From contig NC_066844.1 of the NCBI RefSeq assembly GCF_001640805.2, positions 7,038,053 to 7,102,052 of the forward strand: a stretch of DNA of 64,000 nt, in the 5' to 3' direction. Source of the DNA: Lates calcarifer. Taxonomy: Eukaryota; Chordata; Actinopteri; Centropomidae. How positions within the stretch are numbered: the first letter of the stretch is position 1; each line of letters begins with the position of its first letter. Below the pieces are notes generated by a model. That model was not told where the DNA came from. It was given only the letters and a program-made list of their open reading frames with translations, and did no database searches. Below are positions 22,112 to 34,895 of the stretch, piece after piece. The position numbers and the translations under genes were made by a program.

Positions 22112-25100
22112 TCGGTGTAGATGGGCATTATCTGTGATGTGTGTGAGTGAGTGAGTGGTATATCATTGTGAGTCTCAGTCAGCAGAGATAGGAGGAGGCA
22201 TTGTGGAGTCTGATGGCTGATGGCAGGAGAGAGCCCCCTGAGTGCTTTGAGGCATGTGGCTGGATGAGTGTGTGGCCATGTGAAATTGGTTTGTGAATAT
22301 GCACCACTTAATCATAATATCAAACAGTGCTGAAATTATTCACTGATTAATTGACAAGTCGACTGTCAAAAATTTTGTTTGTTTCAAGGCATCACCTTGG
22401 GCTCTGTGAATCTGTCCTCTCAAAAAACAGCAATGGGCATTTTCCACAGTTTACAGAAAATAAATTTTCTGATGAACTGATTTCTTTTTTTATTTATTTT
22501 TTTAATGTTTGTTGCAGCCTCAGTATCAAATGCCATTGTTCTTTCTCTGTACAGTATTTACACAGGGAAAACTACAATAAGGTTGAGAGAGATTATGACA
22601 AATGAGGCAACAAAAACACTGGTTTAGGCAGATTTAGTTAATAAAAAGACATATGTGAATTGCAGGTCTGTGACTGGACACAAACACCAGTCTTCTGCAT
22701 GAGAGACATAACACGCTACATTGCCATCCACCCCACATTTACTGTCTGTGTCGCTATATAAAGGGCTCACTTCTTCCTGTATTGGCACTAAAAATTGTCA
22801 GAATCATCCAATATGGACATCATTTCTAAGGTTACTGAGCTGTTATTACCTTATCTTGTGGCCCTGTTGATATTGTGCTTATACAAGCACACACTCTTAA
22901 ATAACTTCTGTTTAATCAAATCATCACAAACCAGTCTGACACAAGGCAAAGGCTCTGGGCAAAATATAAGCCACCATGTGTAGTCTGCTGTGTGCACTGT
23001 ACATGATGGGCACTTGAAGGTGACTGGGTTACACACACAGTGCAGAGAGAGTGGTGGCACATGTGAGGTCAGGGGGGTGGTCACAACTGATTTTTGCCCG
23101 TGGACAACGTAGTGAGTCAATCCAGCCATGCACAAACCAACGCTCATGCCTGCAGATGAGTTTGACAGAGCGTGTGTGACGATTCAGATTGAAGTTTGTG
23201 AGTGTGTGAGTGTTTGGGACATACAGAGAATATGGATGGAAGGTGGAGAAGTGGATTATGCTGCTGGAGTGTTTTTGAGAAGTTTCTATTTTGATACTGT
23301 GAAAACTTTTAAGCTGACCACAGCCTCTGTTTTTCACGAAAAAGCAAAATGAAAAACTTTTACAGCCACCTCTCAGGTCTACAGAGTTTAAGTGTTCCAT
23401 ACTCAAAAAATACTGTGAGTTTTGGGTGGAGTATATCACTTTAACAGCCTGCAGGTGCTCGGGTAATTCACTGCACTTGCCTGTCAGCTCTTTGGAGAGA
23501 CTCCCTGCTGCTTTTGTTTTAGTACAATCATGAGTCCTTGAAGCTGACAAACTGCTTTCATCCTGTTCTAATGACTGAAGACATTGACAAGGAAACAAAA
23601 AGCGCAAGAGGAAGGTACACCTCTGTTTTTTATGCACAGTGAAATGAATGAACCTCATCAGATGGACTCATGATTCATAATCTGCAGACATAGGTGGTTG
23701 AACTATATGCTTAATACTATCCCTTTCCCCAGAAAATACTGTCAAATTGCCTTTGATGAAGGCATTGAGGTTCTTATTCAGCAGGGAGGACACACAGTGG
23801 TAGCAGCAGTGGCAGGATCCCTAGGGTGATTTTATTTGCTCTGTACTATAAAATTAAAAAAAAAAAACAAAAAACACCTTGTTGAAAAATAAAACAGGGC
23901 TGTCTGATTAGTATCACTGTGGCAGTAATTAGCAGTACAGAGCATAGGGAGTTATTTTGTTAAAACACAGGGGTGCTAAATAATCACTGATGACAAGACT
24001 GTGATCAAATAATTGTGTTAAAACTATGTCAACTGAATCATGCAATATTAAAAGATGACTGAATTCACACAAGTCGAACGACCCAAAACCCTTTTGTTTT
24101 GTTGACATTTATCTTGCTTCCTTGCTGTTTGGGATCCTTCAGACCACACTTATGTATGTCTAAATACCATAGTAAGGACCAAATATAATCAATTCTGAAT
24201 ACTTTTTCCTTTTAACCCAAATTTGTAGTTAAGTACTGAAAAAGAAACTGGAGATGGGCACAGTGTGAGTGATAGATGAATTGATCGCTAAATGCACATG
24301 TACCTGATCAATCTTTTTTCCCCTTCATTTGTTCTTTTGTTTTTGAGTATCTGTGGATTGTGAGCATGTGTATGGAAAAAAAAATGTGGTGCCAAGACAA
24401 CATTCTAAAAATACAGCATTGGCCCGGATTTAAACTCAATGTTATAAAGTGCTGCAGGAATTAATCCTAAAACACAGAGTTAGCATTTTTACGCTTCCCG
24501 TTCCTTTGTCCCAAACTTGATGGGTTTTTGGTTAGATTCCTGAAATAAGGTCTGTGGTTAACACAAGCTCAATTCATTTTATTTTACATAAATATGAAAG
24601 TCCTGATTTTTTAATCTTTTTCATGTCTTAATTGTTAAAAGAGACTATAGAGGCTGTCAGGGTCATTAAACATCATCAGGCCAAAAACAGAAGTTAATTT
24701 ACTCACCAGTCTGCCTTCACAGCCTCATTGTGTTTAAATTCACAAACTATTCTGACTTAAACTTTCCAACTTAATTTTGTTGAAGAGGTCAACGTGCTAA
24801 ATCAAATTCAGAAGCTTAGCAGCGCTGTTGTGAAGTTATATGACAGTGATTAGCTTTTTACTTCTGCTGATTGTATTTAGGCTTAAGAAATTATGAAAGT
24901 AGTTTCAATTTGTGCAGATTATTTTGCTGAACAAATGTTCATTGGCTTTTTGTTGAGGGTACCAGAGTAACGCTAACTTCTGGGGTTGGCCTACAAAAAT
25001 ATATCAACCAATGCTCTATTTTATTCTGGAAATTACATTTAAAAAAGCAGGGCTGTATCATATTTGAGGACTTGACAATTATTATATATATTAGTCACAA

Positions 25101-25737
25101 CATTATAATTTCTTTTTGAGAGGAAAGACTCTACCTCGTGCATTTTTTCAAGGCTGTACTGTTTGCCCTTAAAGTGTTTCATTTTCCCAGTTCAACTTAC
25201 AGGAGTTTCTAGCAACTCATGTGATGTGTTTTACAGCCACTGAGAAAATAAACTCCTGCTGAGTGAAAACTTGTAAGAGCTGCAAGTGTCTCCCAAGGTC
25301 GACTACAGAAACACAGTGGGGACCGAATCATCTGTCAAGCAGCAAAGAATGACCAGTGTCACAGATGATGAGGAGCACAGAAACACAGTCTGAGAAATGC
25401 TGTCAGAGAAAATCACTTTGACTACTCATGTGTGTGACGAGTGTGACAAGCTACATAAATGTGCTTGCTGAAGTATATCATGTTTTACTTTTACATCTTA
25501 TAATCATGGCTGTTTAATAATCAGGCAAATATGGTAGATTGGGTCTGAGTACGCTACCTAACTATTCAGACTGAGAAATACGTAAGACTCCCTTTGACAC
25601 AAACTGAACTTGGACATTTGATGGAGGTGACAAAATATTGAAATGAACATAAGATACAACAAAGATTACAACAAAGAAGTTAATATTTCATGTTTTCTAT
25701 GTTATACAGGTTTTGCATGAACAAATATATATTGAAG

Positions 25738-26050
25738 GATAGGTTCACATTTTTCAACTATGTCTTCTCAAATGCCCATATGTACTTTGAAACAGATTTT
25801 GCTTGCCGCTCTTCCCTTCAGAACATGCTTTGAGTGGAGTAGATAGGGGACAAAATTCACATTTATTGTTCTGTGCAAAGTATTCCAAAGTTTATCTGGA
25901 GTTATTATGAGACTTCAACAGTCTGAGTTAATCAAATGACGTGGATATCTTTTCTTGAACTTATTTTATTCTTTGTTGTTTCCACAAACAGTGTCTCCTT
26001 GCTGAGCTGAGGTGCATAGTAACACAAAGGGGAAATTCTGCACTAAATTC
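25738..26050 (+). repeat. high-copy fish interspersed repeat
   Basis: ggataggttcacatttttca, then gaaacagattttgcttgcc, then gttctgtgcaaagtattcc and ttatctggagttattatgag follow the order of a teleost repeat I recognise. The class is uncertain. Confidence 0.5.
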
Positions 26051-26587
26051 TGCTGCAGCCTTATATTAACTTTGGTTGAACACTGGAATATATAGTATTT
26101 TTGCTCAGACACAGGACTGCTGAGTTTGTCCCATATCTCTTACAGTGGAAATACATTAGGAGAGGATCTCTTAATGGTTGGTATGAATGGGAGGAATAAT
26201 TACAGAGAAAAAAAACTGTTTCATTGGGCATATGGGCACATAGTAGCACCATAAATATGTCAGAGCTAAATATCAAGGCTGAGCGAACATAAAGAAAAGA
26301 AAATACGAAACACTTATGGTAAGTGCATGCACTGTAGACTGGTAATATGATATCCACACACTGATAAGAAGGTAATATAAAGTAGTGATAGTGAAAGGGT
26401 CGACACTGAAGGTAGTTAGCCTCCTGCTTCTTACACACACTGACTATCAGTGTTAGCAGTACAACCAATATCATAGCTGTGTGATGAGTCAAAGTCACTT
26501 TCTTGAGAGGGAATCATCCATTGGAATCCTGGATTTAGTGGAATTTCTTTATTAATGTTACACTTCTACTTTTCTTTTTCCTTTTAG

Positions 26588-26691
26588 CTGGAGGAGCTTA
26601 AAATAAGTGAAACCCCACTGCTTGCACAGTGTGACAACTGGGAAGCCTGGAGAGATTACTTTTTCACTGCTGTCTACAATAACGTAATATC
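26588..26691 (+). CDS. candidate exon of the unnamed + strand gene, donor uncertain
   Basis: The acceptor tttttccttttag is followed by LEELKISETPLLAQ, then CDNWEAWRDYFFTAVYNN, a convincingly protein-like reading with three aromatic-rich turns. Two donors are possible: AAC|gtaata after 96 nt (phase 0), or ATC|gtagct after 104 nt (phase 2, which would splice in frame to 27173). Without splicing, the frame reaches TAG at 26693-26695. I do not recognise the family. This is the strongest single exon of the candidate gene. Confidence 0.5.
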
Positions 26692-27172
26692 GTAGCTTCT
26701 TACCCTCCAACCTTGGGGCTATGCTTGTCACTCTCACCTACTCACACTAAATAGACGTGGATGTAAAATATTAAATTTTAAATATATGTTCAAAGTACTT
26801 GAATGAGTAAATGTTAAGCTGATCATTTTCTGCACACATCTTTTTCCTATCCTTATTGCTATTTTTTATTTCTGTATTACTTATGCCTCTTTTTTCTTCT
26901 TTTTTTGTTAGATACACTGAGGGAAGTTTTGGAGTTGTATCGGCCAGACTAGAGGATGAATGGTTGTTATGATGGGAGGTGATAGACTGCACAAACACAG
27001 TTGGTTTTTCTTCCTTATTGGCTGTTTCCAAGGTCAGAAACAGCCCAGACAGCAGAAAGCATTAAATGAGCAATTCTATTCCACATATAAACCTCAGCTT
27101 GTGCATGATTTTTTTTCTTCCTTTCTAATTTCTTCCACACACAGTCTTTATTTTCTTTATAGTGGTAATCCA

Positions 27173-27252
27173 TCACACTTCAGAAAAAAGGAGACTTCCT
27201 TTCGCAGAAGTCCACTATCGCAGAGATTGAGTTCTAAGCAGGTAGCAGGTAT
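27173..27252 (+). CDS. candidate 80-nt exon of the unnamed + strand gene
   Basis: A tctttatag acceptor and a CAG|gtagca donor bound a basic, serine-rich reading: GNPSHFRKKETSFRRSPLSQ then RLSSKQ. It needs a two-base carry-over from the previous exon, which the weak 26691 donor supplies (TC+T, Ser). It exits at phase 0, matching 33842. The alternative is a chance open frame. Confidence 0.35.
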
Positions 27253-27884
27253 GGTGGTTAACTTTTAACTGTTCTTTGCTTTCTCTTCATGAGTAAATGT
27301 ACAATCTGAGCTGCTGTACTGTATGGTTATTTCAGGCTTACAGCAAGCTGCCTATCAGCACATGCTACCAAACGATAACTCCTGTGCCTGAATTGCTCGA
27401 TGGGGTTCACAGGTCAAGTAACAAAAGGCCATCTGATTTCCCATTCAGATTCCAATTGCCCTTTTCTTCACCTGATCCATAGCAAGCAGCAGAGATGGGG
27501 AAGTATCTCATAGGGCCATTACCATGAGGCTTATCAGACAGCTCATCAGCTACAGACAGATGAATGGCATGCAGCGTTAAGCAAAGCCTGAGATGGGGAC
27601 CTTAAGATATTAGCCTAAATGATGACCACTATTTCCCCTGGCAGAGGATAAGGTTGTTTGGTAGGGCTGGTGCAAAAATAATGGCCACAACAGCTAAAAA
27701 AAAACAGGAATGACTGTAGCAGAGTTTGGAAAACATAAAACTAGTAGAAGCCCTATTTCAGTCGTGCATACCTCCCCATATATTTTAAAAATGATGGAAG
27801 GATACTGCAGTCAGAAAGTTACTGCAGACAGCAGAATTTTAAAATAACAAGACAAAGAATCTACAGCCATGCTAACAGCTCAGT

Positions 27885-28015
27885 GAGTCTGTACTTACTG
27901 TGGACACAGCTCTGCTCTGAACTAAATGCTAATGTCAGCATGTCAACATGCTCACAGTGACTATTCTAACATTGTGATGTTTGCCATTTAGCAAGTTAGC
28001 ATGGTAATATCTGCC
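27885..28015 (-). repeat. fragment of the 13030-type fish repeat, opposite orientation
   Basis: The phrase gctaatgtcagcatgtcaac and the following gtttgccatttagcaagtta resemble the reverse of the trailing half of the family at 13030. Confidence 0.4.
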
Positions 28016-31000
28016 GATAAGCCCTTAACAAAACATACAACTAACGGGAATGGCAATAGGAGGTTGGTGGTTGGTCGTCTGCCTTCTCAAATGTGGCACT
28101 AGTGTCCCTAGCAGGACTTCAAACTGTCCCACCAATGTCCTAAAATATGCCCAGAACCAGCCATGGTAGAGAGTCAGCTCCTGTTCAGTCGCAGATGAGT
28201 ATTTCACATTTTCATGTTGTTTGTTCATCACACCTCCCCATGTACAAGGGCCTTTAGTGACTTTCTGGTGGCGCTCTATTTAAAGTCAGTTGGAATCATT
28301 CACTATGCACCTTGAATGTTTTTACAAAATTTGACAATAAAGCCTCCATTAACTGTGGAGATATTACAGCCACAATGCTGGAAATGGAAAAAAACAACAA
28401 AAAAAAACCAAACCAAAAACAAAACAAACAAACAACCATTAAAAAAAACCTGCTCAGATTCATAAAGTTGAGCTCTGGCACTATGAGGCTCAGATGTACC
28501 TAGCACTATGAAGGATATACATTTATGGTTTTCAAATTATTCTGTATAGCGACAACCCTAGGGAGCTCAGACATACACTGGAGGTGTGAGCGGTTTTTAG
28601 TCTCCTGTGTTTTCACCCACTTGAGACTTCCAACGGAAAAAAAACCCTTTATTAAAGAAGTGTGTTTTATTAAGAATATATTCCTACAAGGGGGGCTCGT
28701 CTATCATTGTGGCTGCACACAGGTCCATTATTACACCAGAGTTATCGCTCCTGTCTCTGGTAACACTGCAGTGCTCAAACGGCTACTATAAGGAAGAGTT
28801 ATGGTGACCAAGACAGAGAGATATATAACAGCCAAGCATCACATGATGAATTACTGCTTTGCCTGGGCTTATTTGTTGGTACTTAGGGTCGGCTGTGATA
28901 TATACCAAAAAGCTATGGCACGATTAAAGAGGTGGTTTGAGGTAGTCTGTCAGGGTAGTTGGGTATCAGACAGGCCAACAAGCTGAAAGAAAGGGGAATA
29001 TGGAGGCGAGAAAAACAGGACATAATGTTGAGATTATTTTTGGCTCTAACATATAAGGTGTCCTCTATTTTATTATCCCACCATCCATCACTACACTATG
29101 AAGAAAATGTACAACCCTTGACTCATGAATACAGCCATTCTATTGTGTGTATTCTAAGTGTCCATCTGAAGTATAGTTTCCATACATGTAGATTTCTTTG
29201 CGGCTGTTGACAGAACAAGCTGAATAGAATATTTTTAAATCACTGCTGAAGAAGAGAGCGTAACAAGATGATATAATTGTCAAAAGTGTCCAGTCAAACC
29301 TCAAATGGTGGAAAACCACGTAGAAAATGTAGATATATAGCATTTATGTCATGATTTATGAGTTTCCATTGCACTTTGTCACATTTTGCATCAACCTTTC
29401 TGCCTCAGCATTATTTTATTTTCGCTATATTTTCTAATTTCTGAAACATATTGTCACTGTCTATAGATAGAGATAAAACATAATTAATGTATCAGCATTT
29501 ATTTACCAAATATTCACCATATCTGAACATGACAGGTCAGGGCTGAAATAAACTCTTCCCATCTGTCCACCTGTGACCTCCATCCTGTGAGTAAAAGGTT
29601 TTGTGATGCATTGATAACATCACACAACTTCTTCCTTTGCTTGATAGAGACTACAAGAAGATTCTTTTCAAGGGAACATTGGTTGATTTAAGATTTTGAA
29701 CCACTGACCAGTGTTGTTGTTATTCTGGTGAGGACAGTCATTAGTTGGCACATTAGCCGGTATCTTCCCTGCCAGGCCTGGACTGCAGCCAGCTTCACTT
29801 CTTGCTTGTTTTGGGCACTTTCAGTCTGGTCTTCAGCAATTTAGACACAAGATCAGTTGGATTGAGATTATGTGACTGACTTGGCTAGTCATTAAAGTCA
29901 AGAACATGCCACTGCTTGGCCCAAAACATCTAACGAATTGTACAGTCATTGCCTTGTCATAATAATATGTAATGCTGAATATATCAACATGCATGTAAAA
30001 TACTTACAGCATCAGCATATATTCAAACCTGTTTCTAATAGAATTACATCTTTTTTTGTTATATGTTTGTTATATGAGGAATATCTTGTGGCCAGTGGCC
30101 ACACAACATTTGTACTTGATGCAAAATTTCAAGTGCTGTAGATGGTAAGGGATATTTAACAAGATTCAACAAACTGCAAAGAAGGTTTGAGAAGTACTTT
30201 CTTGAGGTTTATAACACCCAACCAATCATTACACTGCTGTCTTTGGTGAGGAGAAACACATCCTGAGAATTTCTATTCAACACTTGCTAAGGCAGTTTTC
30301 AAGTGTGATGCTTAAAACAGCTTTCTTAGAAAAGAATAATTTGCTAATCTTCTTAAAAGTGTGGTGTGGGGTAATTTGTGGTGTGATCAAGAATCATCCT
30401 ATTGTTTGATCACACAGGAAGGTGAATGCACAATTCCACTTTCAAAACTCATCTTCACATTTTCAGTCTTCATGTGGTCTATTTCATCAAGCAGTTGTCT
30501 AAGCCTTAACTATAGTTGGAAAGGGTGTTTCTAATGCATAAATGGTTAATAGAGCTGTACACAAAACTTTAAAACTGAAATTATTGATTCATATAGCTGC
30601 AATTAAAGGTTTTGTTCTTCTAGTCAAGTATAGCTTAGAAGCCCTGTGGGTATTAATTTATTTTCATTATGAAGAAGAAAACAGCTCTGTGTGACAGCTG
30701 GTAATTACCATATTTTCATTTTATACAAACACAATTCATAAATTGTCATTCAATGCCACATCCAGTCTGTGATCCACATGAGAAATGGTTAAGGTGAAAA
30801 AAAAAAATAAGCAAAGCAATTGTGTTGGTTTCCCTCGATGAAGGCTGGGAACAGTAGGAAAATATTGCTTTCCCTTTGGCACTGCAATCCAATTTTACCT
30901 CTGCCTTCAACACACTGCTGTTTCTCTGCTAAGAAATGGATAGCCATTAAGAAATGGAGGTCTCTCAGTTTATGAATATACATATTCCAGGACACCACTT

Positions 31001-32520
31001 ATCATCTAAGTGAATTTCGTAATGCAATCAATACTTCCTGGTCACACCAAATGCATCAACACAATGGGAGCCCAGTCTCAAAACCTCACTGTGATTCAGG
31101 GTCTATAAATTCTGACCAGTGTGCTCCAGATGACTCCAACACAACTTGAGATTTTTTAATGTATAAAGCTCATCCCCTGCCATGAGGGAGGCCTGTACTC
31201 AGAGGGTGGTGCAACACAATAAAGTGTAACAATGACATCTAGTGGTCACACCAGACACAATTTAGTGCTGCATATACAGTACGTCAAGGAACTGAGTCAA
31301 GGCGGTTACTCTGCATGGTGAGATCTTCATCTTACTGGATGTAATAGAAATCTATCTGCTTAACTGATTCAGTTTCATCAGTTAGTCCACAATGTTGTCT
31401 CATAAGGATGTTGATGTCCTGTGCTCATTCTAATCCTGAGTAGAAACCTGATCTGTGTGGTTTTCACTGCTGCTCAGCACTGATGATCAGTTTCCCAGGA
31501 ACTATTTTAAACCCTGCTGGCCACACACAGGCTGCAGACACCAGAGCATGGCTCTCATCTGGTGCTGATAGAATGTACATTAACTCTGCAGGTTCAAGTG
31601 ACTTGAGTTCATTCATGATAAAAAGGCAATAAGCCACCTTTGCAGCAATGCAGTCGAAATCCTTTTGCTTTCATTAAATATCCATAGATGAGTACAGTCT
31701 ATGAAACGCCACTTCATTCTCTCACTTCAGCAGTTTCGATCATAGTTTATGTAAGTATGTGATGGATGAGGCCACACAGAGATGGATGTTTCCCAAAGGT
31801 AGGAGTTAATCCTAATAAGTCACAAAAGGTCATCTTCAAATCCTCCTGACCCACATCCACAGCCAGATCACTTCCACTGTTAGTGAGAGACACAAGTTCA
31901 AGAACACTTTACTGATTAATCAGTCCTGTAATGTGTAATATATAAATATCCAATGGCAATAGAGCTTCCTTAATTAAGATATGGCAGTAAACTTTCACCT
32001 GATTGTACAAAATTAAAGAGAGTTGTTTCAGGAGTTGTTTTCCCTTTCTTTTCCATCTGCTGCATCTATATTCATCTGTCCTGCCTCTCTCTGTTGACTT
32101 ATCTATACATTTATCTGTATTCCTGCCTAATTAAGGCTGTGAGAAAAAGAGATGGGAACAATGACTGTGATGTGCCCAGTAGCCATGGAGACAGAATCAA
32201 AGGGAAGGATGTCCTAAAATAAAACTAATAATTATAATGATGCTATTTGAAGAGTGACTCTGGCTGTAAAACACAAGGCCGCTCTGGTTTTTCAATCAAG
32301 AGTCGGACAGTCACAAAAGGTGGAATCAAATTTTTTTGATGATGAAAAAGAGAAATATATTCACAAATACTTCACACTTTAAGAGTTTGACATTAGGGTG
32401 AAAGATAAGCATTCTGTCACTCTTAGAGAATCGCTGTTCCATATATTGTTCTAAGAATGAGATGTTGAGAAAAATAAATTGTGTCTGAACACTTTTTGAG
32501 CAATTTGATGTTAATTTATA
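28016..32520. other. no gene recognised
   Basis: AT-rich intron-like DNA with several short open frames, none with coherent splice sites or familiar composition. Confidence 0.5.
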
Positions 32521-32525
32521 TAGAA

Positions 32526-33275
32526 GAGATAAGTGATCTTTGTAGTCCTTTTTTACACAGCACCTTCTGGAGAGAATAATAACTTCTTGGTCAGTGTTGT
32601 GGCTTCTTTTTCTAGTGACTTTTGGTTTATGAAGTTTGGGATTCTGTAGGTGGCACTCTTTTCTTTGTCTGTTCAACCAATCTGGCTACTAATGCCTTGC
32701 TAATAATAATAAAAGAAATCTTGTTGCTCCTGGTAGAAATGTACACTTAAACTTCCTGTGTGCAGGAGGATCTTCCCTGAAAGCTAACAGTAGAAGCTGT
32801 TGAGCAGCACATGTCAAAGCTCGACATAGACTGGATGTGACAACAGCTGAATGTCCATTTCTTTAAAGGAAAATGTTGAGGATCATCTCTTTAACTCGGA
32901 GGCAGCCTGGAAGCGCCACCGCAGCAGCTTAAAGAAATCCTGGAGCTTCAGAAAGATGGAGGCCATTCATGTGAAAATTTGCTGGCATCTCAAATGTCGA
33001 AAGGCGCCTCTGTTTACTGTTGCAGAGGAGTCAGGTTGAAACGGGTCAGACGCTTTGGATCAGTGAATCATCCATCATCGGCTGGGCAGGGTAGGACAGG
33101 GGGAAACTGGTGACACTCGGGCTATTCTAGCTGATGATAAAAAATTATCAAGGTGCCAAAAGATTAATCATTCTATAGTGGACTGTGTAAAAAAGAAGTC
33201 AAAGCACTGTCCAGAAAGTGATTATTCTCTTTGGAAAGTGCTTGTAAAATAGAACCACAAAGATCACTTATCTAT
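32526..33275. repeat. degenerate inverted repeat flanking an exon-like segment
   Basis: The left arm 32526-32612 starts agataagtgatctttgtagt. The right arm 33193-33275 reads, in reverse complement, agataagtgatctttgtggt, and the similarity continues through agagaataat and gacagtg-type blocks for about 85 bp. Identity is roughly 75-80 percent by eye. The arms could be the terminal repeats of an old DNA transposon about 750 bp long. Confidence 0.7.
32869..33090 (+). other. exon-like segment with two overlapping open frames
   Basis: A tttctttaaag acceptor precedes an open frame starting ENVEDHLFNSEAAWKRH that stops at about 33038. A second frame is open from 32895 to a CAG-G|gtagga donor at 33090 and reads EAPPQQLKEILELQKDGGH, later SKGASVYCCRGVRLKRVRRF. 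The second looks more protein-like. It lies inside the inverted repeat at 32526-33275, so it may instead be relic transposon sequence. Not recognised. Confidence 0.3.
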
Positions 33276-33841
33276 AACTGATGTTTAAAAAATCACAGTT
33301 TTTTGTGCTGGATAAATGTGGAGAGAGTAAACTTGCCAAGAATACTGCTCTAGCAAACTCCATAAATGAAATGGTTAGTTTTAAGCATTAGGAGAAGTTG
33401 AGGTGTAAGGTTTGAAATGGTTTGATGGGACAGAAATGTGTGGACTTGTTAGACAACAGCCAATTAGTACTTAATTCTTATTATTTTACTTGTTTAAATC
33501 AGCACAAAATTCAAAGAATAAAATCAACATATTGTGGTTTTATGTAATGTTATGTGCCAGACTATTTCTTGGTGAGGCGTAGTTACTTTCTGGAGCATGG
33601 GAGATTTGCCAGGCAACCAATAGAGAGTTGAAGTCTATGTGTACTTCCCAAAATGGGACTGCGGTCAAACAGTACCATGATGAAGTATCTAGACTTTATG
33701 TGATTTGTGTGCACATTTTCCACATAATTTCATTACTGGTCTCTAAATAGTGACTGTTATTTATACATTTACAGTTACTAACTCTTATCTGGAGCTTTTA
33801 TGTGCATTTCGTGGTCTTCATGAGTGGATTAATTTTCTCAG

Positions 33842-33923
33842 CAAACTCCATCCAATGATGATGACTGTGAGATACAGTTGAAAGAACATAAAGATTCCCC
33901 TGAAAGCCTGGAAAAGCTAATAA
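33842..33923 (+). CDS. candidate exon of the unnamed + strand gene
   Basis: An ttttctcag acceptor and a strong ATAA|gtaagt donor bound 82 nt: QTPSNDDDCEIQLKEHKD then SPESLEKLI, acidic and polar. Entry phase 0 fits the exit of 27252, and exit is phase 1. The next + strand exon with a good acceptor found is 47488, where this frame would read PSEIAEPRG and stop. Confidence 0.45.
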
Positions 33924-34895
33924 GTAAGTTTTTGTATTGCTCATAGTTCATGTGTTGCCATCTGACATTATGTTCTCAATTAAAGATGGTAATCTTTTTC
34001 ACTGCATCAAAACCTAAAGAAAGCCTTTAAGCAGTGTTGCGTTTCCCAGTAATATGACCAGGGTGTAACAAGACTCTTATGTCCTTATTGTAGTCTCTAG
34101 CAAATTACATCACAGCTGTGTGATTAATTGCCAAGGACCATTTGGGTATTAATAAACAGTAGGATTTAAGCTTTTCACTGGAAAGGCTTGTATGACTAGC
34201 TTTTATGTGTCAGTGGATCCCTGATATATAATTACAACCAAGTGTACTGCAATTATCATAGAGACTGTGAAACAGAGCTTACAATTAAGGCTGGTTTGAA
34301 GATCTGAAGTTTAAGATTTCATGTGCAATTACACTTTAGTACAGTATTTTACATCAATTACATGTTGTAAACCTGCCATATGTGACAGATTTCAGAACAT
34401 GGGGACAATCTGTGAGAGACATTTTAGATCTGATTTAATATGCAAACATATTTCCCACTCAGGAAATTACTTAAGATAATTATAATTACTTCACAACAGC
34501 TGTGAAATACAAATTCAACTCCTGAGTCACATTCAAAAACATGTTTCCCCTATGCAAAAAGGCTTTTGCAAACTAATTTAGCAAAATCTAATCTTGAGTG
34601 TTCACATTGAGTTCACTGAGTCTGTTGAGCATTTAAAACATTATACCACTAAATCGCCACCACATCAGCACAGCCTGACAGAGCTGTTTACATACATAAT
34701 GAAGTTTGGGCTGACTAAATAGGGGGGTGGGGTGGGAGTGGGGGGCTGACGCAGTACAGCATCAGAGATGTGCATACTGTGTTTTTTCAAGCATACAAAC
34801 AACAGAGTATTAGTTACAACTACATTTATCAATACAAGTTGTCAAACTGTTGATCTCACCTTTAGCCCTCGAGATGTGCAAATGATTATTTCTTA

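Larger units (their letters stand above)
20530..25735. other. long stretch without a supported gene
   Basis: Intron-like DNA. It contains a GTAG microsatellite (21967-21988), a small inverted repeat (22065-22111) and a 209-codon minus-strand open frame (23029-23658) with no recognisable homology. No exon with good sites was found. Confidence 0.5.

Noticed and set aside
23029..23658. 209-codon open frame on the minus strand
   Set aside because: The longest unassigned frame, but Ser/His/Cys-rich with no recognisable domain, no splice context and no promoter. Probably chance.
26061..26498. 145-codon minus-strand frame with a hydrophobic start
   Set aside because: It resembles a signal peptide, but the rest is Tyr/Phe/Ser-rich translation of AT-rich DNA without any motif.
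28303..28506. Overlapping Phe-rich and Lys-rich short frames on both strands
   Set aside because: Translations of an A-rich/T-rich simple stretch.
32326..32676. 116-codon minus-strand frame
   Set aside because: It overlaps the left arm of the inverted repeat at 32526. No transposase motif or other domain could be seen in it.
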